The position numbers were made by a program, and so were the translations under genes. The notes beneath the pieces are model-generated. The model searched no databases, had not been told where the DNA came from, and was given only the letters and a program-made list of their open reading frames with translations. Shown in pieces: positions 25,205 through 34,376 of a stretch of DNA of 64,000 nt. Position 1 is the first letter of the stretch. Every line of letters starts with the position of its first letter. The DNA comes from Paenibacillus glacialis (lineage in GTDB: Bacteria; Bacillota; Bacilli; Paenibacillales; Paenibacillaceae). The stretch covers positions 1 through 64,000 of the forward strand of contig NZ_LVJH01000024.1 of assembly GCF_001637205.1 (NCBI RefSeq), written 5' to 3'.

Positions 25205-27175
25205 ATGCTATCATCTATGAGGAACAGATCCTGCGTAATATTGTTATTGGTGTTGCTGGTTGTTGGGGTGGGAGCGAATTTGTATGGGGCTCAGGCGTCC
25301 GCATCGGAAGCGCTTCCCGCTTCGACATTGCCATCCGACAAACCAGAGGGATTGGCGGCCGATTTGAACGACGCCACTGAGCTAACAGCATTCATTGATC
25401 GTGTCATGAAATCGCAAATGGACGATTTCAAAATTCCAGGCGGAGTCATCTCTATTGTTAAGGATGGAAAGAATCTGTTCGCTAAGGGTTACGGTCACTC
25501 CAATCTCGAAGAAGGCAAGTTAGTCGACCCTGAGACCAGCCTGTTTCGGATCGCTTCGACAACGAAACTGTTTACATGGACGGCAGTGATGCAAATGGTC
25601 GAGCAGGGTAAGCTTGATCTCGATACTGACGTCAACACCTATTTAAAAACGGTAAAAATACCGAAAACCTATCCGCAGCCGATTACTTTGCGTCATCTCT
25701 TGACCCATACCGCCGGGTTTGAGGAGGGGGGCGTCGGCTATCAAATCACCACGGATCCTGAGAAACTGCCAGTGTCGATTTCAAAAACGCTTGCTAAGCA
25801 TATGCCGGCACTGGTTCGGCCTCCGGGCGAGATGTTGTCTTATTCCAACTATGGCGCCTCGTTAGCGGGACTAATCGTTGAGGAAGTTAGCGGAATTGCT
25901 TATAATGACTATATTCAGAAAAACATCTTCGACCCGCTCGGAATGAAATACGCAACAGTCCAGGAACCTATTCCCGCGTCTTTTGAGCCCTATGCCATGC
26001 TAGGCTATGCCCAAGAGAACGACCGATTTGTAACCAAGCCCCCTACGTTCGAGGGAGGTTTCCGCCCCGCGGGATCGGGCTCGGTCTCGGCTCTCGATAT
26101 GGCCCGGTTCATGATCGCCCATCTACAGGACGGACGTTATGGAGATCAACAAATTCTCAAACCGGAAACCGCCAGATTGATGCATTCACCGGCTTTTCAG
26201 TTTGACAAGCGTTTACCAGCAATGGACCTTGGCTTTTATGAGATGAAGATGAACGGACTGCGCATTATTTCCCATGGGGGCGCCGACACGCTGTTCAATA
26301 CTGGGCTTTATCTTGTACCCGATAAGCAAATCGGCATTTTCGTATCCTATAGCGGGGGGGATGGTGGAGCAGCAGCAGCAGGGGTGGCGAAAGCCTTTTT
26401 CGATCGTTACTTTCCGATGCAGGAAGTCAAACTGCCTCCTACATCCGCCAATCTTGAGGATTCCGTGCAGAAATACGCCGGTTCCTATCAATTCACGCGC
26501 CGTAACCACACGGATATAGATAAGTTTTTCAGTTTTCTGTCCCAGATCAGCATTACGGTTTCCAATAACCAACTATCCATTGGAAGCGGAGCAGAACAGC
26601 GAGTATACGCTCCGATCGGACGGGATTTATTCCAAGAAGTCGGAGGCACACATCAGATGGGATTCCGCACCGATGCATCCGGAAAGGTCACTTATCTGTT
26701 TCTTGATGAACTTAATCCCATGCCACTCGAACGCACGCCGCTGCTCGATCAATCTAAGTTCTGGTTGCTCTTGCTTGGGATCTCAGTAGTTCTATTCATC
26801 AGTATTTTGATTGGGTTCGCTTTTCGCAGGCGTGAAATCAAAGCGATGCCGAAACCGCAGAAGTGGGCAGTTCGGCTGTCGGCAGCTACCGCCGCTTGGG
26901 CGCTAGCGACCTGCGTCGCAACGTTCTTCATACTGTTTAACATGGATCTGCTGGATCGGCTTAGCCGCATTCCGTTACCGTTAGCTCTCTATCTGTTCAT
27001 GCCTATTATACTTGTCGGATTGACCGTGGCGATAATGGCTTTAAGCGTAATGGCATGGAAAAACAAGTATTGGACGGTACTGAAGCGCGTGCATTACACA
27101 CTCGTGGTGCTAGCGGCAGTGGTGATGAGTTTGTTCTTCTATCATTGGAATCTATTGGGGTGGCAGTTTGGATGA
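25205..27175 (+). CDS. Membrane-anchored serine hydrolase of the beta-lactamase/PBP4* family
   Basis: An N-terminal signal peptide (residues about 10-30, cleavable near AQASA) leads to a class-C beta-lactamase-type domain: Ser118-Thr-Thr-Lys121 (nucleophile motif), YSNYG as the Tyr-x-Asn box and HGGAD as the third box. After residue about 500 come three or four hydrophobic helices (FWLLLLGISVVLFISILIGF and on). The active domain should therefore face outward from the membrane. It resembles PBE/EstB-like esterases and D-Ala-D-Ala peptidases. The next two genes are a two-component system in the same direction, 56 bases downstream, so this enzyme may be its target or its sensor of wall stress. 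GC content is higher than in neighbours. Confidence 0.85.
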   Translation: MLSSMRNRSCVILLLVLLVVGVGANLYGAQASASEALPASTLPSDKPEGLAADLNDATELTAFIDRVMKSQMDDFKIPGGVISIVKDGKNLFAKGYGHSNLEEGKLVDPETSLFRIASTTKLFTWTAVMQMVEQGKLDLDTDVNTYLKTVKIPKTYPQPITLRHLLTHTAGFEEGGVGYQITTDPEKLPVSISKTLAKHMPALVRPPGEMLSYSNYGASLAGLIVEEVSGIAYNDYIQKNIFDPLGMKYATVQEPIPASFEPYAMLGYAQENDRFVTKPPTFEGGFRPAGSGSVSALDMARFMIAHLQDGRYGDQQILKPETARLMHSPAFQFDKRLPAMDLGFYEMKMNGLRIISHGGADTLFNTGLYLVPDKQIGIFVSYSGGDGGAAAAGVAKAFFDRYFPMQEVKLPPTSANLEDSVQKYAGSYQFTRRNHTDIDKFFSFLSQISITVSNNQLSIGSGAEQRVYAPIGRDLFQEVGGTHQMGFRTDASGKVTYLFLDELNPMPLERTPLLDQSKFWLLLLGISVVLFISILIGFAFRRREIKAMPKPQKWAVRLSAATAAWALATCVATFFILFNMDLLDRLSRIPLPLALYLFMPIILVGLTVAIMALSVMAWKNKYWTVLKRVHYTLVVLAAVVMSLFFYHWNLLGWQFG

Positions 27176-27231
27176 AGCAACAATCCTCCCTTCGGGGAGG
27201 AACACGATAGAAATCGGAGGAGTACACTCTC

Positions 27232-27906
27232 ATGGCCAAAATTGTTATCGCGGATGACGATGCGTACATTCGCGAGCTGATCGCTTTATTTTTGCGGAAT
27301 GAAGGATTCGAGATATTAGAGGCAAGAGACGGCGCGGAAGCTCTAGCCATTGTCGAAAATTCTCAAATAGATTTGGTTATCCTCGACATTATGATGCCCC
27401 AATTAGACGGTTGGGAATTGTGCAAGGAGATCAGGCGCATAGATTTGAATATCCCTATATTGATGGTTACGGCCAAGGGGGAATCGGCGCAAAAGGTGAA
27501 GGGCTTTCAGCTTGGAACAGACGATTACGTAACGAAGCCGTTCGATCCACTGGAGCTTGTGATGAGAGTAAAAGCGTTGCTGAAACGTTATATGATTGTC
27601 TCTTCACAGACCGTACAATTGGGCGGCATTATGCTGAATCGCCGTAACTTTCAAGTTATTCGCGGAGATGAGACGTTTAATCTGCCGTTAAAAGAATTCG
27701 AGCTGCTGTTCAAGCTGGCTAACCATCCCGGGCAAATTTTTACCCGGGAACAATTGATCGCGCTTATCTGGGGGATGAATTACGAAGGGGATGACCGGAC
27801 CGTCGATGTTCACATTAAGCGACTAAGGGAAAAATTTGCTAGCGATTCGCAACATTTTCAAATTGAAACGGCCCGCAGTCTCGGGTACCGGTTGGTGATT
27901 ACATGA
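27232..27906 (+). CDS. OmpR-family response regulator
   Basis: The receiver domain has the acidic pair IADDD, phospho-acceptor Asp52 in LVILDIMMPQLDG, Thr in LMVTAKGE and Lys in YVTKPFDP. It is followed by a winged-helix output domain (LPLKEFELLFKLANHPGQIF then DDRTVDVHIKRLREK). Its stop overlaps the kinase start by four bases. GGAGGAGTACACTC precedes ATG 27232. It probably controls the upstream serine hydrolase or other wall genes. It is paralogous to the regulator at 47020. Confidence 0.92.
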   Translation: MAKIVIADDDAYIRELIALFLRNEGFEILEARDGAEALAIVENSQIDLVILDIMMPQLDGWELCKEIRRIDLNIPILMVTAKGESAQKVKGFQLGTDDYVTKPFDPLELVMRVKALLKRYMIVSSQTVQLGGIMLNRRNFQVIRGDETFNLPLKEFELLFKLANHPGQIFTREQLIALIWGMNYEGDDRTVDVHIKRLREKFASDSQHFQIETARSLGYRLVIT

Positions 27907-29255
27907 TCAAAACCTTATACGTCCGTATCATTTGCACGTTTCTGGCCGTTATCATCTTCAGCCTGCTATCCTCTTTCTTTATTGGGCGCTTTCTATTCCA
28001 GAAAGAAATAAACCATACAGGACAGAACGACATGATTGCAGTAGGAGAGGAGATTATACGTCTCTATGAACAATTAAAACCCGATGATCGGGATGCGTTC
28101 CTAAAGCGTATGGTGAAGGTATCCGCCCATCCGATTCATATGTATGACGCTTCCGGTAACGTAACGTTCTATGACTTAGACGATACGAACAACGTCGAAA
28201 TTGCGCCGGAAGCGGTTGAACAGGTGCTGCGGGGACAAGTTTATCGTTCTCCCGGTGAGGTAGAACAAACGTTCATCGGTCTTCCCTTTCCATTCGAGGG
28301 GCAGCCGCATGCTATGTTTATGCAGTTTTCCTCACAGAACGAAAATATTATTAATCGGATGATGCTACTTGTATTGCTGCTCGGCCTATTGATTGGAAGC
28401 CTATGCATTCTCATTGCGGCTAGGTATTTGGTGAAACCTCTTCAAGCATTGACGCAAGCGACCAAACGACTTGCGAAGGGTGATTTCGATGTGGAAATAC
28501 AAACGAAACGTGTCGATGAAATGGGAGCCTTGACACAAAGTTTCAATGAGATGGCGAGCGAGCTTAAACAGCTGGAGCAGATGAGGCAGGATTTCGTGTC
28601 GAACGTCTCTCACGAAATTCAGACCCCGCTAACGTCTATTTCCGGTTTTGCTGTGGCTATGAAGAACAGCAACTTGGTAGCAGACAGTGATCGGAATTAT
28701 TACCTAGATATTATTATCGCAGAGAGCGGGCGACTATCCAGACTTAGTGATAATTTGCTGGAGCTCGCTTCCCTAGATTCGGAGCATCATCCGTTCGAGG
28801 CGATCACGTACAACCTCGACGAGCAAATTAGACAAATCGTCGTCACTTGTGAGCCCCAATGGTCTGCTAAGGGCATTCATATCGATTTAGAATTGGCTGA
28901 TGCAGTCAAATTAACGGCAGATCGGGACCAACTTAACCAGGTGTGGATGAATTTACTCGGCAATGGCATCAAGTTTACCCCCGTGGGCGGGCATATCGAA
29001 ATACGTATGACCCATTCGGTGAATGAAATCTTCTTCTCAATAACCGATTCGGGAATCGGAATCGCGCCGGAGCAGCTCGATTATGTTTTCGAGCGGTTTT
29101 ACAAAACGGACCCGTCGCGGAACCGCAACATCGGCGGTAATGGCTTAGGGCTTGCCATCGCTAAGAAAATCGTGACTCTTCATCGTGGAAGCATCGAAAT
29201 GAAAAGTCAGGTAGGCCAAGGTACGACAGTGGTTGTTCATTTGCCTGTTCGATAA
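27903..29255 (+). CDS. Sensor histidine kinase (two-helix, HAMP, HisKA)
   Basis: Two membrane helices (about 8-30 and 153-174) flank an extracytoplasmic sensor of about 120 residues, with no recognised domain. A HAMP segment follows (RYLVKPLQALTQATKRL), then the HisKA box SHEIQTPLTS with His237 and an HATPase domain (N box LNQVWMNLLGNGIKF, G1 DSGIGI, G2 GGNGLGLAIAKK). It pairs with the overlapping regulator gene. It shares order and motif spacing with the kinase at 47691. Confidence 0.92.
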   Translation: MIKTLYVRIICTFLAVIIFSLLSSFFIGRFLFQKEINHTGQNDMIAVGEEIIRLYEQLKPDDRDAFLKRMVKVSAHPIHMYDASGNVTFYDLDDTNNVEIAPEAVEQVLRGQVYRSPGEVEQTFIGLPFPFEGQPHAMFMQFSSQNENIINRMMLLVLLLGLLIGSLCILIAARYLVKPLQALTQATKRLAKGDFDVEIQTKRVDEMGALTQSFNEMASELKQLEQMRQDFVSNVSHEIQTPLTSISGFAVAMKNSNLVADSDRNYYLDIIIAESGRLSRLSDNLLELASLDSEHHPFEAITYNLDEQIRQIVVTCEPQWSAKGIHIDLELADAVKLTADRDQLNQVWMNLLGNGIKFTPVGGHIEIRMTHSVNEIFFSITDSGIGIAPEQLDYVFERFYKTDPSRNRNIGGNGLGLAIAKKIVTLHRGSIEMKSQVGQGTTVVVHLPVR

Positions 29256-29578
29256 CGGCAAGTGTTTTTAAGTTTATCATCAAGCTTATATAAATCCCCC
29301 TGTACCCTCTTCAAATTCCTGTTGTAAAAAAGTTTCCTCTATCGCCTCGACACCTAAATAGAGTCCCCATTCTTGACCATTAATCTGACGTATATATAGG
29401 AATAGGAGAGAGGGGGCACTCCCATGTTTTCCATTGAAAACACATCAAGCTGTAAATTAAACGACATACTATAAGAGAAGATAGCTTGTCTTTATATAAT
29501 AGACAGGATTCGACAAATCTTTGTTTTTTGTTATAAGATAAACCAGATTGGATGTTAAGGAATAAATAGAACGGATGG

Positions 29579-31339
29579 ATGAAGGTGTTACATCTACTGC
29601 CTTTCATGATAGAAAAAATAGGAATCATTGTGATCGTAGCTTTTTTACTTTCTCAAATGAAATCATTTCGTCAAATTGTACAAGGGGAACACAAAACAAG
29701 TGGGAAAATTCAACTCACCATCCTGTTCGGAGCCTTTGGAATTATAAGTAACTATACGGGGATCGAAATCCATCACAATGCAATTGCCAACCATAGTTGG
29801 TTAGTCACTATTGGTTCGGATAATGCAATTGCTAACACGAGAATCATGGGTGTTTTCATTGGAGGCTTGATAGGAGGACCCGTAGTTGGATTGGGAAGTG
29901 GGCTGATTGCTGGTATACACCGTTATTCACTTGGAGGTTTTACTGCTACAGCCTGTGCCATATCAACCATATTGGCAGGCGTTACTGCGGGATATATAGG
30001 AAAATGGCGCAGGAAGTCTAGGAAAATCACTCCGTTTTTTACGGTAACAGTAGGGATGACATTAGAAGCTGTCCAAATGATTATTATTTTGATAATGGCA
30101 GAACCATTCGCAAATGCTTGGGAGCTTGTTAAGGTAATTGGACTGCCAATGATTATTGGGAACGGCTTTGGGACGTTGTTATTTGTCGTTATTATTCAGT
30201 CTGTGCTGGGTGATGAAGAGAGGACCCGCGCATTCCAAACAAATCGCACTTTTCAGATTGCTGATCAAACGCTGCCTTTTTTTAGACAAGGGTTAAATCC
30301 AGTTTCGTGTAAAGAAATTTCCGAAATTCTGCTCTTAGGAACGGATGCAGATGCTGTTGCTATTACTGACGACCACAGGGTACTGTCACATGTTGGTGCT
30401 GCTTCTGATCATCATACACCTCTTGAGGGACTGGCAACAGGATTAACTAAAAAAGTGCTTGAACAAGGCGTAATTCATGTAGCGAGAGCAAAGAAAGATA
30501 TTTATTGTTTTCAAGATGACTGCCCCTTGCAGGCCGCTATTGTGATCCCATTGAAAGTCCATAATACAACGGTTGGCGCACTTAAAATGTATTTCACACA
30601 TCCTGAAAAATTAAATGAAGTTCAGCAAGAATTAGCTGAAGGATTAGCCAATTTATTTTCCACCCAGCTAGAATTAGCTCAAGCTGAGCAACAAACGAAG
30701 CTACTGAAAGATGCGGAAATCAGAGCCTTACAAGCCCAAATCCATCCACATTTCTTATTTAATGCGATGAATACGATTTCTGTATTATGCCGTACTGACG
30801 CCGAAAGAGCGCGAGAACTACTCATTGATCTGAGTGCTTTTTTTCGCAGTAATTTGCAGGGTGCACGTCAATTACTCATTCCCTTAGAAAAAGAATTAGA
30901 ACATGTTAAGGCCTATTTATCACTAGAGCAAGCCCGCTTTCCGAATAAGTATCAAATTGTTTGGGAAATGGAGTCAGGTCTAGAGAAAGTCCTTCTACCT
31001 CCATTTTCCTTGCAGCCATTAGTGGAGAACGCCATTCACCATGCCTTTTCAAATATAAAGAAGAACGGAAAAATAATCATCAGCATTTATGCCGAAAATG
31101 AATTCATGAATATTGTAGTTGAAGATAATGGGATAGGCATCAAGAGTGAGAGGATGCGTGTACTTGGTGGGCAAACTGTAGATTCCAAGAAAGGTACTGG
31201 AACGGCAATTTATAATATTACTGAACGCTTGGAAGGCATTTATAATGGGAGAGCTTCATTGATGATCCGAAGTGAAGTTGGAAAAGGAACCCTAATTACA
31301 ATGGCTATCCCCCTTGATCATAAAGGAGAGAATGAGTAA
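29579..31339 (+). CDS. lytS: LytS-type sensor histidine kinase
   Basis: Residues 1-200 carry the 5TM-5TMR_LYT membrane domain (IEKIGIIVIVAFLLSQMKSF; NARIMGV-type loop NTRIMGVFIGGLIGGP). A GAF domain follows (about 220-365), then the His_kinase domain with ALQAQIHPHFLFNAMNTI (the phosphorylated His) and HATPase motifs (VENAIHHAF, EDNGIGI). I chose ATG 29579 as it fits the LytS N-terminus, though the binding site (TTAAGGA) is weak. LytS/BtsS proteins sense pyruvate or membrane state. The CstA gene downstream favours pyruvate sensing. Its stop overlaps the regulator start. Confidence 0.9.
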   Translation: MKVLHLLPFMIEKIGIIVIVAFLLSQMKSFRQIVQGEHKTSGKIQLTILFGAFGIISNYTGIEIHHNAIANHSWLVTIGSDNAIANTRIMGVFIGGLIGGPVVGLGSGLIAGIHRYSLGGFTATACAISTILAGVTAGYIGKWRRKSRKITPFFTVTVGMTLEAVQMIIILIMAEPFANAWELVKVIGLPMIIGNGFGTLLFVVIIQSVLGDEERTRAFQTNRTFQIADQTLPFFRQGLNPVSCKEISEILLLGTDADAVAITDDHRVLSHVGAASDHHTPLEGLATGLTKKVLEQGVIHVARAKKDIYCFQDDCPLQAAIVIPLKVHNTTVGALKMYFTHPEKLNEVQQELAEGLANLFSTQLELAQAEQQTKLLKDAEIRALQAQIHPHFLFNAMNTISVLCRTDAERARELLIDLSAFFRSNLQGARQLLIPLEKELEHVKAYLSLEQARFPNKYQIVWEMESGLEKVLLPPFSLQPLVENAIHHAFSNIKKNGKIIISIYAENEFMNIVVEDNGIGIKSERMRVLGGQTVDSKKGTGTAIYNITERLEGIYNGRASLMIRSEVGKGTLITMAIPLDHKGENE

Positions 31340-32079
31340 TGCTGAGGGCATTTATCGTAGATGATGAACCACTTGCAAGGGATGAGTTAAAGTATCTTTT
31401 GCTTCGGAGTAAACAGGTAGAAATCGTCGGTGAAGCAGATTGTATAGAAGACACACTTGAGCAAATTACATCCGTGAGGCCAGATGTTGTATTTTTGGAT
31501 ATAGAGCTTGCAGAAGATAGCGGGCTTGAGTTAGCCAAACAATTGCTTACCTTTAATCCGACTCCTGCAATTGTATTTGCTACGGCCTATGATGAATATG
31601 CCCTTAAGTCATTTGAAGTAAATGTTGTCGATTATATCTTAAAACCATTTAATGAGAAGCGAATCCAGCAAACTTTAGAAAAAGTTCATAGTATGCAAAG
31701 AGTTCCGAAGAAGGATAATCAAGCTACGCCATTCGTCATACCTGTTGAACAATTCGGGAGGATAGCTGTCCTAGTTGAAGAACGAATTGTCTTAATCGAT
31801 TGTCAGATGATCGCATATTTAGGCTCGAGTGAAGGCAAATGTGCAATAAAGACATTGGAACGTGAATACAAGGTGGGCGATTCGCTCATTATGTTAGAAA
31901 AAAAACTCAATCACTATCGATTTATCAGAGTTCATCGTGGATTCATCGTAAATATTGATCACATATCTGAAATTCAGCCTTGGTTTAATTCTACCTATAA
32001 TCTGATAATGAAAGAAGGATCCAAAATACCTGTAAGTCGTACTTATGTGAAAGATTTAAAAAAACTATTAGGTTTCTAG
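31339..32079 (+). CDS. lytT: LytTR-family response regulator
   Basis: The receiver domain has Asp54 (VVFLDIEL) and the KPF motif, followed by a LytTR DNA-binding domain (YLGSSEGKCAIKTLEREYKVG, then FIRVHRGFIVNIDHISEIQPWF). The start codon overlaps the TAA of the kinase gene (TAATG). Regulators of this kind bind direct repeats upstream of a transporter gene; cstA begins 174 bases downstream and is the likely target. AAAGGAGAGAATGAGTA provides the binding site. Confidence 0.9.
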   Translation: MLRAFIVDDEPLARDELKYLLLRSKQVEIVGEADCIEDTLEQITSVRPDVVFLDIELAEDSGLELAKQLLTFNPTPAIVFATAYDEYALKSFEVNVVDYILKPFNEKRIQQTLEKVHSMQRVPKKDNQATPFVIPVEQFGRIAVLVEERIVLIDCQMIAYLGSSEGKCAIKTLEREYKVGDSLIMLEKKLNHYRFIRVHRGFIVNIDHISEIQPWFNSTYNLIMKEGSKIPVSRTYVKDLKKLLGF

Positions 32080-32114
32080 ATTAAGAAGCTGTTTAGACCT
32101 CACTATTTTGTAAA

Positions 32115-32129
32115 ATGTAAGCGCTTTTG
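32115..32129 (+). promoter_or_regulatory. Candidate CcpA (cre) site upstream of cstA
   Basis: ATGTAAGCGCTTTTG fits the Gram-positive cre consensus WTGnAARCGYTTWnn, with the central CG conserved. It lies 124 bases upstream of the cstA start. This suggests carbon catabolite repression in addition to LytS/LytT control, as reported for cstA genes elsewhere. Confidence 0.6.
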
Positions 32130-32252
32130 TATTTCGCCGTTCTATATTTGTAATCCACCTTCTCTTTTCTGTGTTTTAGTATGAAAATCATAAAATTCAG
32201 TTTTCATTGAGTATGATTATCTTATATTTTAAACAGATGGAGGGATTCTAAT

Positions 32253-34058
32253 ATGAACGCAGTTACAATAGTAGTGGGGTCTATATGTATTTTATTAATT
32301 GCTTATCGCTTATACGGTACGTTCATGGCAGCTAAAATATTAAAACTTGAGGCGATGGATGCCGCAATGAAAACGCCTGCACATGAGCTAGAGGATGGCA
32401 AAGATTATGTACCAACCAATAAATGGGTCACGTTCGGTCACCACTTTGCAGCAATTGCGGCCGCGGGTCCATTAGTAGGTCCAATCTTGGCCGCACAATT
32501 CGGTTATTTACCTGGACTTATATGGCTGCTTGTTGGAGCCGTTATCGGCGGAGCGGTACATGATGCTGTTGTCTTATTTGCTTCTATGCGAAAAAATGGA
32601 CAATCTTTATCTGAAGTAGCTAAAGCGGAACTGGGTCCCGTTGCGGGATTTTGTGCAGGGCTCGCAATGTTATTTATCATTACGATAACAATGGCAGGAC
32701 TTTCTATGGTCGTACTTCATGCCTTAGAAAACAATCCATGGGGTGTTTTTGCAGTGGGTATCACGATTCCAATTGCAATGGGTGTGGGAATCTACCACCG
32801 GATTACAGGTCACTTAAAAGGAGCCACCATAGTCGGTTTTATCTTAATTATGGTCGGAATTCTGCTTGGGCCGAGCATCCAAGGTACAGCGCTTGGAGAT
32901 TTCTTAACACTTGAATCAAGCACGCTTGCACTTATTTTACCCATATATGCATTCTTTGCTGCGGCATTACCTGTTTGGATATTACTTGCACCTCGTGATT
33001 ATTTAAGTACCTTCATGAAAATCGGAGTTTTCGGAGCATTAATTGTTGGGGTGTTTTATGTAAATCCTACGATCCAATTTCCAGCTTTTACTGAATTTAT
33101 TAATGGCGGAGGTCCAGTCGTAGCAGGTCCAGTGTGGCCATTTATCTCCATTACGATTGCTTGTGGTGCCATTTCAGGATTCCACGCATTCGTGGGATCA
33201 GGAACAACACCCAAAATGTTAAATCGGTGGAAAGATATTAAACCTGTAGCCTTCGGCGCTATGCTTGTTGAATGTCTTGTAGCCATTATGGCTTTGATTG
33301 CTGCTGTTTCCCTTCAGCCAGGAGATTATTTTGCAATTAACTCCTCACCTGAAGTATTCGCAACACTCGGGATGGATACCGTTCATCTGAAAGAATTAGC
33401 GGCAGAGATTGGAATGGATCTAGAAGGACGTACGGGTGGAGCGGTCACACTAGCTGTGGGTATGACTTATATTTTCACTAAACTTCCTTGGTTTGAAAGC
33501 TTAGCCTCTTTCTTCTACCAATTTGTCATTCTCTTTGAAGCAGTCTTTATTTTAACTGCAATCGACTCTGGTACTCGTGTAGCACGATATTTGATTCAAG
33601 ATTTCTTCGGAGATCTCTATAAACCATTAAAGAAGACGAATTGGTTACCTGGTAACATTTTTGCAAGTGCGTTAGCGTGTTTTGTTTGGGGCTATCTTCT
33701 CTATTCAGGGGATATCGGCTCGATCTGGGCACTGTTCGGAGTTTCCAACCAGTTAATGGCATCCATTGGATTAATTATCGGTGCAACAATTGTCCTGAAA
33801 ATTGCAGATAAACGTTGGTATATGCTCACATGCTTGATTCCACTTGCTTACTTATATGTAACAGTCAACGTAGCAGGCTACTGGATGGTTAAGAATGTGT
33901 ATCTGAATACAGCTTCCAAAAGTTATAGTATGTTAAATGGCGTTCTTTCCATCCTTATGTTGGTCTTAGGGTTAATCATTATTATTGCCGCTATCAAAAA
34001 GTGGATAGAGCTTTGGAAAATACCGCAAAAAGAATTAGCAAGAAAATATGGAATATAA
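32253..34058 (+). CDS. cstA: CstA-family carbon starvation transporter
   Basis: A 601-residue protein with about 16-18 hydrophobic helices. It carries family blocks GHHFAAIAAAGPLVGPILAA near residue 70, GAVHDAVVLFASMRKNGQSL, the AGPVWPFISITIACGAISGF block and FAIDSGTR-type ILTAIDSGTRVARY. CstA/BtsT transporters take up pyruvate and possibly peptides with protons when preferred carbon runs out. The GATGGAGGGATTCTA leader is a strong binding site. Together with LytS/LytT it forms a sense-and-import module. Confidence 0.92.
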   Translation: MNAVTIVVGSICILLIAYRLYGTFMAAKILKLEAMDAAMKTPAHELEDGKDYVPTNKWVTFGHHFAAIAAAGPLVGPILAAQFGYLPGLIWLLVGAVIGGAVHDAVVLFASMRKNGQSLSEVAKAELGPVAGFCAGLAMLFIITITMAGLSMVVLHALENNPWGVFAVGITIPIAMGVGIYHRITGHLKGATIVGFILIMVGILLGPSIQGTALGDFLTLESSTLALILPIYAFFAAALPVWILLAPRDYLSTFMKIGVFGALIVGVFYVNPTIQFPAFTEFINGGGPVVAGPVWPFISITIACGAISGFHAFVGSGTTPKMLNRWKDIKPVAFGAMLVECLVAIMALIAAVSLQPGDYFAINSSPEVFATLGMDTVHLKELAAEIGMDLEGRTGGAVTLAVGMTYIFTKLPWFESLASFFYQFVILFEAVFILTAIDSGTRVARYLIQDFFGDLYKPLKKTNWLPGNIFASALACFVWGYLLYSGDIGSIWALFGVSNQLMASIGLIIGATIVLKIADKRWYMLTCLIPLAYLYVTVNVAGYWMVKNVYLNTASKSYSMLNGVLSILMLVLGLIIIIAAIKKWIELWKIPQKELARKYGI

Positions 34059-34066
34059 ATAAATAG

Positions 34067-34107
34067 GAGCTTAATTCATTGAGGTTTCCTACCTTTGAAT
34101 TAAGCTC
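34067..34107 (+). terminator. Rho-independent terminator after cstA
   Basis: GAGCTTAATTCA (34067-34078) pairs with TTGAATTAAGCTC (34095-34107), followed by TGTCTTTTTC. The remaining 270 bp before the next gene hold a TGTGGAGTGCTC-rich stretch with no recognised feature. Confidence 0.85.
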
Positions 34108-34376
34108 TGTCTTTTTCTAAGCTTGCTTTTGAATCTCTGATTTCGTATTTTTTTGATGTTTTTTATCACCCATCAAAGTCATAAAACGAAAAGTAGAGTT
34201 GCGAATAGAATCGGTAGTATGAAATTAACATAACCACACATGTGGAGTGCTCTTAGCTCAGGAGGAGAAGCTATACCGGGCAGTTTAGTTTAAATCGATT
34301 TATCCATTTTATGTGAACTTAGGTAATGATATAGTGAACACATGGAATGCTGATGCTGGATATTAGGGAGGACAAA

